This document shows positions 7,902 to 12,943 of a stretch of 12,943 nt of DNA, piece after piece. The stretch's first letter is position 1, and every line of letters begins with the position of its first letter. The stretch is taken from the NCBI RefSeq assembly GCF_020216885.1, contig NZ_JAIWON010000020.1, positions 1-12,943 of the forward strand, given 5' to 3'. The DNA is from Zymomonas sp. (GTDB lineage Bacteria; Pseudomonadota; Alphaproteobacteria; Sphingomonadales; Sphingomonadaceae). Position numbers and translations under genes: made by a program. The notes under the pieces were generated by a model. The model saw nothing but the letters and a program-made list of their open reading frames with translations, made no database searches and was not told where the DNA came from.

Positions 7902-9416
7902 TTAGTGAGAAGGGCGTTTCTTAAACAGGCTTTTTAAACGGAAAAAACCGATAAGCATCACGACAATAAAAATAAAACCAGCACCGGATAACAACCAAGG
8001 CATCATTCTCATCAACAAAGCAGGCGTGCTTTTATTGGCTCTAAAATCTGCGACTTGTTGGATAGAAACTGGTGGGATAGCCTTGTTACCGAAACGGGAA
8101 ATGACATAATTAGCAATAGCCGCAATCTGACTATCGTTTAATTCATCGGCATAGGACGGCATCCCCGCAATACCGTCATTACTCTTACGCTCAATACCAT
8201 TAAGAATGGTCATGACTAGATTATCGGCAACAAGCCCCCCTGTCGCACTATTATGCGTAAGCGACGGATAAAAATGGTCGGCCGTCCCTTCCCCATTGCG
8301 ACCGTGACAACTGGCGCAGGCATTTTCGTAAAGCAACTGCCCATCGACCGAACCGGCATCACTCATGGCCATCGCCGTGCGGCTGGTAACCGGCTCAACA
8401 TCGACTAAATGAGCAGGTGTCTTATTTTCAAAACTGAAACGAGATTGCTTTGCCCCCGTCAGATTCTGGGGTGCTACCGTTTTCAGATAAGCCGCCATAG
8501 CCCGCAGATCGGCATCCGATAAAAAGCGCAAACTATATTCAATCGCTTCTGCCATACTACCGGCTGCTTGTGCCTTGCCGTTAACATGCCCCGTTTTTAA
8601 ATAGCGGGCAATTTCTTCTTCGCTCCAACTACCAATACCTTCGGTTTCATCCGGCGTAATATTGGGCGCATACCAGCCACCAACCGAAGTTCCTGTCAGA
8701 TAACGCCGCCGAGATTCAGCCATGAAGAAATTCCGCGGCGAATGACAGGTGCTACAATGGGCTAGCGTGTCGACCAAATAATGACCACGGTTGATTTCAT
8801 CGCTAACCTTGGGATTATTTTTGAAAGGCTTGTCATGCAGGAACAACAAATTCCATCCCGACATCAACAAACGTAGATTAAACGGGAATGAAAGTTTTGT
8901 AACGGCTTGGGGCTTTTCATCTACCGGAGCAACCCCCTGCATAAAATAGATATAAAGGGCATGAACATCCTGATCGCTCAATCCGGCATAAGCCGTATAA
9001 GGCATCGCTGGATAAAGATAGGCACCGTCTTTTCGGATACCTTTTCTCAAAGCGCGACTAAAATCCTGTTCGCTATACGTCCCAATACCCGCTATTTTGG
9101 ATGGGCTGATATTAGGCGATATAATACTCCCCATCGGGGACGCAATGGCATAACCACCGGCATAAGGCGGCGCATTGTCAGCATTCCCACGATGACAGGC
9201 AATACAATCCCCCGCTTTAGCGAGATAAGCCCCGCGTTCCAGATCGGAAGAAAAGCCCTTGGTCGCCGAAGCCGCCGCGACATTTTTCTGGACAACCACC
9301 GGCGGATTAGCTGGCATACTAGTCTGACTATTTTCTGCTGATGCCACCGCCGAAAGCGATACACAAAAAGCCAGCCCCGCCACGGATGCCAGACGATGGG
9401 AAAAAGGTCTCATCAT
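7902..9416 (-). CDS. Triheme cytochrome c subunit of a membrane-bound FAD dehydrogenase
   Basis: The 504-aa protein carries three c-type heme sites: CIACH (71-75), CSTCH (221-225) and CASCH (367-371). Candidate distal Met ligands include the YPAMPY (138), GSMAEA (287) and AGMPSY (419) motifs. A Sec signal peptide is cut after SAVASA (residue 27), and one C-terminal transmembrane helix (about 474-493) followed by KSLFKKRPSH anchors it to the inner membrane facing the periplasm. Length and heme layout match the cytochrome subunits of FAD gluconate, sorbitol and fructose dehydrogenases and of acetic-acid-bacterium alcohol dehydrogenase. It takes electrons from the flavoprotein encoded just upstream (9 bases between the genes) and passes them to ubiquinone. 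ATGATG starts occur at 9416 and 9413; AAAGG is better spaced for the second. Confidence 0.95.
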   Translation of the reverse strand: MMRPFSHRLASVAGLAFCVSLSAVASAENSQTSMPANPPVVVQKNVAAASATKGFSSDLERGAYLAKAGDCIACHRGNADNAPPYAGGYAIASPMGSIISPNISPSKIAGIGTYSEQDFSRALRKGIRKDGAYLYPAMPYTAYAGLSDQDVHALYIYFMQGVAPVDEKPQAVTKLSFPFNLRLLMSGWNLLFLHDKPFKNNPKVSDEINRGHYLVDTLAHCSTCHSPRNFFMAESRRRYLTGTSVGGWYAPNITPDETEGIGSWSEEEIARYLKTGHVNGKAQAAGSMAEAIEYSLRFLSDADLRAMAAYLKTVAPQNLTGAKQSRFSFENKTPAHLVDVEPVTSRTAMAMSDAGSVDGQLLYENACASCHGRNGEGTADHFYPSLTHNSATGGLVADNLVMTILNGIERKSNDGIAGMPSYADELNDSQIAAIANYVISRFGNKAIPPVSIQQVADFRANKSTPALLMRMMPWLLSGAGFIFIVVMLIGFFRLKSLFKKRPSH

Positions 9417-9425
9417 ATGCCTTTC

Positions 9426-11012
9426 TTATACTTCGCGCGCGATGATATCAGCGGTACGGATAGCCAAAGCGACCCCTGTCAAAGTCGGATTCACAACGCC
9501 CGCCGCCGGAATGACCCCCGTCGTTGCCAAAAACAAATTGGGATGATCGAAACTGCGGCATTCGCCATTCACCACTGAATCTGCGGGATTTTTACCCATA
9601 ATGACAGATCCCATAATATGGTCATGATTCTGCCATTCGCTGACTTCATTGACGATGCTGCCATTCATGCCCGCCGCAATCCGGCGGTAGTCACGCATAA
9701 TAATATCCTTGGCCGCTTCGGTATAAGCCGGAACATCATAATGGACGGATAAAGTCGGTAATCCCAAAGCATCTCTTTTGGTCGGATGTGGAATAACGCG
9801 ATTGCTGGGCATCGGCAGAGTTTCAAGCATAGAAGAAATATCGACCCAGCGCGCCGCATCGTGACGGATGCGCTCATCTAATTCTTTTCCAAAAATTCCC
9901 TGCGCAATCAACCGCTCAGTAACCGCCATATTAGGAACTGCATTTCCGATATTATGCTTAGAAGCTGCATAGCGGCGACGATGGTTACCATCACGCATAT
10001 TCACGATACAGGCTTCTTCAACGGTGCCACGCCCTGCCCATAAAGGTTCATCGGCTAAAAATTGTATCGCCAGACCATTATGATCCATAATATTCCGCCC
10101 CACCTGATCGGACGAATTGGCGACATCAGACATCAACAATAATTTGGGCGTTTCAAAACCGTGGGCGGCAACAATAAAATAGCGCGCCGTCAGCTTTTTA
10201 TCCTCACCCTTAGCCGTCCGATAATGCACAGCCTCGATTTTATTCCCGCTCCCTTTTTCCAGCTTGAAAGCAGTAGCCTCGGTCAACAGCTTAGCCCCCG
10301 CCTTTACAGAGTGACGGGCATGAACATCACCGCTATACATCGACCCGATCGGACAAACTGGCATACAGTTATTATTACCGGAACAGGCCGGACGACCATC
10401 ATAAGGCTGGTTCGTCGGTCTTGCAGAAGGTTCCTGAACAAAGCGATAGCCCAATTTTCCCAATCGGTCATTCATCCGACTGGTCATGTAATTGATGCCA
10501 TCAGATGGCATCGGATATTCTTTTGAACGCGGCGGAAAATGCTTTCTCCCCTGCCCGCTTTGATCTTCATCTGATCGCCCAGATACGCCTAGGGCTTCTT
10601 CCGCCCTACAATAATAAGGCTCCAAATCATCATAAGAAATGGGCCAATCCCGTCCGACGCCATAAAGGCTTTTCAACTTCATATCGCTAGGCAGATAACG
10701 CCATGCACAGGCAGCCCAATGCCATGTTGTGCCACCTACCAGTTTCAACATTCCGGGAAGATAGGCAAAAGAGCCCGTATTCTCGATATAATCCTTGGCA
10801 AAAGATGTCGGAGCCGTGGCCGCATTGGGATAGGGATCGTTATAATTATTTTTGCGAGGTGATGTCCGAAAATTTTCAGTAATTTTCCAACGAGGAATGG
10901 ATTTTCCGGCTTCCAGAATAATAACAGATTTACCCTGTTTGGCTAATTCATACGCCGCATTATTACCTAGCGCGCCGGAACCGATTACAATGACATCGGC
11001 ATCATATTCCAT
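9426..11012 (-). CDS. FAD-dependent GMC oxidoreductase, large subunit of membrane-bound dehydrogenase
   Basis: The 528-aa flavoprotein starts with the FAD-binding fold (GSGALG at 11-16, then ILEAGKS) and ends with GMC_oxred_C. NHDHIMGS (462-469) and NPTLTG (509-514) hold the catalytic His/Asn positions. CSGNNNCMPVC (210-220) places three cysteines (210, 216, 220) where relatives such as the Burkholderia FAD-glucose dehydrogenase bind a [3Fe-4S] cluster that relays electrons to the cytochrome. There is no signal peptide, so export probably depends on the Tat signal of the small subunit encoded just upstream. Substrate cannot be fixed: the family includes gluconate 2-, sorbitol, fructose and glucose dehydrogenases. 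The S-L-C gene order matches sorbitol (sldSLC) and gluconate dehydrogenase operons rather than the fructose one. Confidence 0.93.
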   Translation of the reverse strand: MEYDADVIVIGSGALGNNAAYELAKQGKSVIILEAGKSIPRWKITENFRTSPRKNNYNDPYPNAATAPTSFAKDYIENTGSFAYLPGMLKLVGGTTWHWAACAWRYLPSDMKLKSLYGVGRDWPISYDDLEPYYCRAEEALGVSGRSDEDQSGQGRKHFPPRSKEYPMPSDGINYMTSRMNDRLGKLGYRFVQEPSARPTNQPYDGRPACSGNNNCMPVCPIGSMYSGDVHARHSVKAGAKLLTEATAFKLEKGSGNKIEAVHYRTAKGEDKKLTARYFIVAAHGFETPKLLLMSDVANSSDQVGRNIMDHNGLAIQFLADEPLWAGRGTVEEACIVNMRDGNHRRRYAASKHNIGNAVPNMAVTERLIAQGIFGKELDERIRHDAARWVDISSMLETLPMPSNRVIPHPTKRDALGLPTLSVHYDVPAYTEAAKDIIMRDYRRIAAGMNGSIVNEVSEWQNHDHIMGSVIMGKNPADSVVNGECRSFDHPNLFLATTGVIPAAGVVNPTLTGVALAIRTADIIAREV

Positions 11013-11044
11013 GGGAGGCTCTTTTCTTTCGGATAAGAGGAATT

Positions 11045-11075
11045 GATTAGGTCGAAAGGGATAAAAACCCTAATC
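11045..11075 (-). repeat. Hairpin between small- and large-subunit genes
   Basis: GATTAGG at 11045-11051 pairs with CCTAATC at 11069-11075, and an inner AGGG/CCCT pairing is possible. It overlaps the stop codon of the small-subunit gene in the 57-base gap before the large-subunit gene. It may tune relative expression or mRNA stability; it lacks a T-run and is not a terminator. Confidence 0.4.
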
Positions 11076-11630
11076 CTGTTGGATACTGGCAGGCGGATTA
11101 ACCCAATAGCTAGGGGCTCCACGGGCATAGCTGGGAATAACTGTGGCATCCATGGTTGGACGATACATCAAAGCCCCGCTATAGGTAATAAAATGGGCAT
11201 TATCTTCCATGGCATGACTGGCTGCTTCTCCTGCATAACCAAGATACCACGCCGAAACGATCGTCTTGGCAGTCGCCATCAAAGCGTCATCTTTCCCTAT
11301 TGGAGATGTCCGCAACAAAGAAGAATCCGTTAATTTTTCAGAAGCTAAGGCTTGCTGTAAATTCTGTAATTTAGCAGGAAAATGCGCATCCACCGCGATC
11401 AGAGCCGCCAGCGCGCGACTGGACAAAGCGCGATCAAGGTCATGATGCCCTGTCAGGAAAATTGAAATCTGGAAAAATTGATCCTGAAGCCGATCATTTT
11501 CATTTTTATCTTCGGCCAGTAAAGGTGCCGTTCCCGCGGCAACAGCACTTCCGGCAGAAAGCCCTGCAATTTTCAAAAACTCCCGTCGAGGAGACGGTTT
11601 CTTGTCAGAAGGCTTTGGATGTTCCGGCAT
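11070..11630 (-). CDS. Tat-exported small subunit of FAD dehydrogenase (sorbitol/fructose dehydrogenase type)
   Basis: The 186-aa protein opens with a Tat signal: SPRREFLK at 13-20 with the twin arginines, then a hydrophobic, Ala-rich stretch to about residue 39. The mature part contains FLTGHHDLD (58-66), AWYLGYAG (127-134), and a C-terminal SGALMYRPTMD ... IPSYARGAPSYWVNPP block (151-180). That block is typical of small subunits of FAD-linked sorbitol and fructose dehydrogenases (Pfam FAD-SLDH, by recall). It chaperones and exports the signal-less flavoprotein encoded next to it and stays in the complex. It is the first gene of the S-L-C operon, with GGGAAA ahead of its ATG at 11630. The related gluconate dehydrogenase subunit 3 family is the main alternative. 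Confidence 0.88.
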   Translation of the reverse strand: MPEHPKPSDKKPSPRREFLKIAGLSAGSAVAAGTAPLLAEDKNENDRLQDQFFQISIFLTGHHDLDRALSSRALAALIAVDAHFPAKLQNLQQALASEKLTDSSLLRTSPIGKDDALMATAKTIVSAWYLGYAGEAASHAMEDNAHFITYSGALMYRPTMDATVIPSYARGAPSYWVNPPASIQQD

Positions 11631-11731
11631 AGATTTCCCGATATAACAAGCAGTGAAAAAGGTTAAATAATCTGGATATCATTACTTTTTAATAAAGAAA
11701 CGGTTCCGTTGATATAGTAAAATCCTATCAT

Positions 11732-11744
11732 GTTCATAATGAAC
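11732..11744. promoter_or_regulatory. GTTCAT-A-ATGAAC palindrome upstream of the dehydrogenase operon
   Basis: A perfect 6-1-6 palindrome lies about 100 bases upstream of the first operon gene, with a second short one (AACGG-TT-CCGTT, 11699-11710) nearer to the gene. Such dyads are typical operator shapes. No particular regulator can be named, and no convincing -35/-10 pair was found next to it. Confidence 0.4.
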
Positions 11745-11779
11745 CGAACCCAAATATCGGAATTAGATACTATCTATCT

Positions 11780-11824
11780 AAAAAAGATGGATAAAACGAC
11801 CTTTTAAAAATCACCCTATCCATC
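11780..11824 (-). terminator. Intrinsic terminator of ruvX
   Basis: GATGGATA (minus strand, 11817-11824) pairs perfectly with TATCCATC (11786-11793), followed by TTTTTT (11780-11785). The stem begins 10 bases after the ruvX stop codon. The long loop (23 bases) makes it less stable than the other terminators in the window. Confidence 0.7.
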
Positions 11825-11833
11825 GAAATAGTC

Positions 11834-12373
11834 TTAAAACATCGCAAAAGAGTCGATAGCGCCTTGCAAGATATAGGCGGCAGCCATTTTATCGACGACT
11901 TCACTTCTTCTGGCACGACTGGCATCGGCTTCCAACAAAGTGCGCGTGACGGCTTTGGTTGACCAACGCTCATCCCACATCAAAACCGGCAAAGATAAAG
12001 GCGCAACATTTTTAGCAAAGGCACGCACCGATTGGGTTCTTGGACTATCGCTGCCATCCAGATTTAAAGGCAGACCAATAACCAACCCTTTTACCTGTTG
12101 TTTTTCAACAAATTGCCTCAGTAATTCCAAATCCAGCGTAAATTTCTTCCGCCTAATCGTCTCCGCCGGACTAGCAATAATCCACTGGCTATCGCAAAGG
12201 GCAAGACCGATGGTTTTTGTCCCGACATCCAAACCGGCCAATCGTCCTTTTCGCGGCAAAGCCTCCTGAAACAGACGAAGCTCTTCCTGCTTTTTCAGGA
12301 TATTTTCTTCTCTTTTCTCATCCAGTCGGTTCAGACGAAAAGATTCAAATTCATTTTCATCATCATAGGGCAT
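11834..12373 (-). CDS. ruvX: Putative pre-16S rRNA nuclease / Holliday junction resolvase RuvX (YqgF)
   Basis: The 179-aa protein has the RNase H-like YqgF fold. [14 protein letters not shown] (48-61) carries the first catalytic Asp, [16 protein letters not shown] (98-113) the nucleotide-binding loop, WDERWST (133-139) the acidic pair, and [16 protein letters not shown] (159-174) the last Asp. In E. coli the family trims the 5' end of 16S rRNA and is essential; a role in recombination was proposed from the fold. The first 40 residues are a charged, mostly helical extension ([17 protein letters not shown]) not needed for the fold; relatives usually have a shorter one. The start at 12373 is supported by AAGGAAAC just upstream. 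It is transcribed divergently from gatC. Confidence 0.93.
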   Translation of the reverse strand: MPYDDENEFESFRLNRLDEKREENILKKQEELRLFQEALPRKGRLAGLDVGTKTIGLALCDSQWIIASPAETIRRKKFTLDLELLRQFVEKQQVKGLVIGLPLNLDGSDSPRTQSVRAFAKNVAPLSLPVLMWDERWSTKAVTRTLLEADASRARRSEVVDKMAAAYILQGAIDSFAMF

Positions 12374-12436
12374 TCTGTTTCCTTCGCGTTATCCTAATCA
12401 GGCTCAAAAACGAGGCATAATCTATAGGAAGATAAA

Positions 12437-12451
12437 ACCGATCCAATCGGT
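12437..12451. promoter_or_regulatory. ACCGAT-CCA-ATCGGT palindrome in the ruvX-gatC divergent promoter region
   Basis: A perfect 6-3-6 palindrome lies 64 bases upstream of ruvX. On the minus strand it includes TTGGAT, which could serve as a -35, with TATAGATTAT just downstream as a weak -10. It may be an operator overlapping the ruvX promoter; the regulator is unknown. Confidence 0.4.
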
Positions 12452-12509
12452 CATTGCCTGCCGCTATAGAAAATTTTTCAAAAAGGAAGAACGCTCTTAA
12501 AAGAAAAAC

Positions 12510-12542
12510 GCCTTTTCAAAATTCTTTTTACAGGAAAAAGGC
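12510..12542 (+). terminator. Possible leader terminator between ruvX and gatC
   Basis: GCCTTTT (12510-12516) pairs with AAAAGGC (12536-12542) around a 19-base loop, followed by TGTTTTCTTATTT on the plus strand; the minus-strand side is also T-rich (GTTTTTCTTTT). A terminator is not expected between divergent promoters, so it may be an attenuator in the gatC leader or the end of an unrecognised small RNA. Confidence 0.35.
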
Positions 12543-12580
12543 CTGTTTTCTTATTTGATTCTGTTCTGCACTTGAAGCAA

Positions 12581-12606
12581 ATCTTTGCCAGTGCTAGCGC
12601 AAAGAT
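12581..12606 (+). promoter_or_regulatory. Hairpin directly before the gatC start codon, masking the weak ribosome binding site
   Basis: ATCTTTGC (12581-12588) pairs perfectly over 8 bp with GCAAAGAT (12599-12606), which abuts the gatC ATG at 12607 and contains the only Shine-Dalgarno-like bases (AAAGA). The 10-base loop contains GCTAGC. It could lower translation of gatC or respond to a signal; no function is established. Confidence 0.5.
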
Positions 12607-12897
12607 ATGTCCGTCATAAATGCCAGTATTGTTCGCAAAATAGCGAAACTCGCCAGCATCGCCGTAACAGAGGAAGAGGTTACCGCGATGGTTCCTGAAC
12701 TCAACGCCATCTTGGGGTGGGGAGAGCAGTTATCTGCCATCAATACGGATGGTGTAGAACCGCTTACCTCGGTCATTGCCCAATCTCAACGCCTAAGGGA
12801 AGACGAAGTCACCGTTCCCGATATCCGTGATGCCCTGATGGCCAATGCGCCCGAAGCAGAGCATGGCTTTTTCACTGTGCCAAAGGTGATCGAATAA
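12607..12897 (+). CDS. gatC: Asp-tRNA(Asn)/Glu-tRNA(Gln) amidotransferase subunit C
   Basis: The 96-aa protein has the GatC layout: an N-terminal helix VRKIAKLASIAVTEEEV, then PELNAILGWGEQLSAINTDGVEPL, the conserved LREDEV (about 63-68), and a C-terminal NAPEAEHGFFTVPKVIE. GatC stabilises the GatA-GatB complex, which amidates mischarged Glu-tRNA(Gln) and/or Asp-tRNA(Asn) in the cytoplasm, so the organism likely lacks a glutaminyl- or asparaginyl-tRNA synthetase. Length is normal. Its TAA overlaps the gatA start by one base (TAATG), so the two are translationally coupled. Confidence 0.96.
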   Translation: MSVINASIVRKIAKLASIAVTEEEVTAMVPELNAILGWGEQLSAINTDGVEPLTSVIAQSQRLREDEVTVPDIRDALMANAPEAEHGFFTVPKVIE

Positions 12898-12943
12898 TGA
12901 CCCGTCTTACAGATTTTGGTGTTACAGATTTACGCGATGGTAT
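12897..12943 (+). CDS. gatA: Asp-tRNA(Asn)/Glu-tRNA(Gln) amidotransferase subunit A, 3'-truncated by window edge
   Basis: Only the first 15 codons are in the window (MTRLTDFGVTDLRDG). The call rests on position right after gatC, the one-base TAATG overlap, and the resemblance to GatA N-termini of alphaproteobacteria, which start with a similar LTDL...LRD helix. The amidase catalytic region lies outside the window. Confidence 0.85.
   Translation, partial: MTRLTDFGVTDLRDG

Noticed and set aside
9092..9364. Minus-strand frame inside the cytochrome c gene
   Set aside because: It lies entirely within the cytochrome gene in another frame and has an Arg-rich translation without motifs.
11770..11973. 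Minus-strand frame overlapping the 3' end of ruvX
   Set aside because: It runs through the ruvX terminator in another frame of the ruvX coding region, and its start lies inside ruvX.

Overview
The window reads as an alphaproteobacterial chromosome segment, and gene content and style point to Zymomonas mobilis or a close relative in the Sphingomonadales. The protein families are of alphaproteobacterial type (a pyrB-linked degenerate dihydroorotase, and a FAD/cytochrome c sugar-alcohol or sugar-acid dehydrogenase of the acetic-acid-bacterium type). The base composition, judged by eye, is only moderate in GC, with AT-rich intergenic stretches, which is unusual for sphingomonads but typical of Zymomonas. 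The species call is inference; no marker gene is present.

Layout. (1) 1-1421, plus strand: the 3' part of a prolyl oligopeptidase-family serine peptidase, closed by a strong hairpin at 1436-1461. (2) 1467-2057, minus: a secreted protein made almost only of six 28-31-residue, two-cysteine repeats. (3) 2209-4391, minus: a pyrB-pyrC pair joined by an ATGA overlap. PyrC has lost nearly all metal-binding and catalytic residues, so it is probably a structural partner of aspartate carbamoyltransferase. (4) 4603-4940, minus, in an AT-rich patch: a small orphan lipoprotein whose start appears to be one base out of frame. (5) 5203-7728, minus: a TonB-dependent outer-membrane receptor with a perfect SD-masking hairpin and a Fur/Mur-like palindrome upstream. 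(6) 7902-11630, minus: a three-gene operon in S-L-C order (Tat-targeted small subunit, FAD GMC-family large subunit with a three-Cys cluster, triheme membrane-anchored cytochrome c), closed by an intrinsic terminator. (7) 11834-12373, minus: ruvX with its own terminator. (8) 12607 onward, plus: gatC and the start of gatA, overlapping by one base (TAATG).

How the genes fit together. The S-L-C operon should form a periplasm-facing dehydrogenase that oxidises a polyol, sugar or sugar acid and passes electrons through three c-type hemes to the quinone pool. The TonB receptor just downstream is separated from it by a terminator and has its own leader, so it is probably regulated separately, perhaps by iron. 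PyrB/PyrC perform pyrimidine synthesis, RuvX acts in nucleic-acid processing, and GatCA belong to the tRNA amidotransferase. No mobile element, CRISPR array, tRNA or rRNA was seen. The strongest points for a second look are the non-catalytic PyrC, the frame-shifted lipoprotein start, the two hairpins that mask ribosome binding sites, and the Cys-repeat protein.
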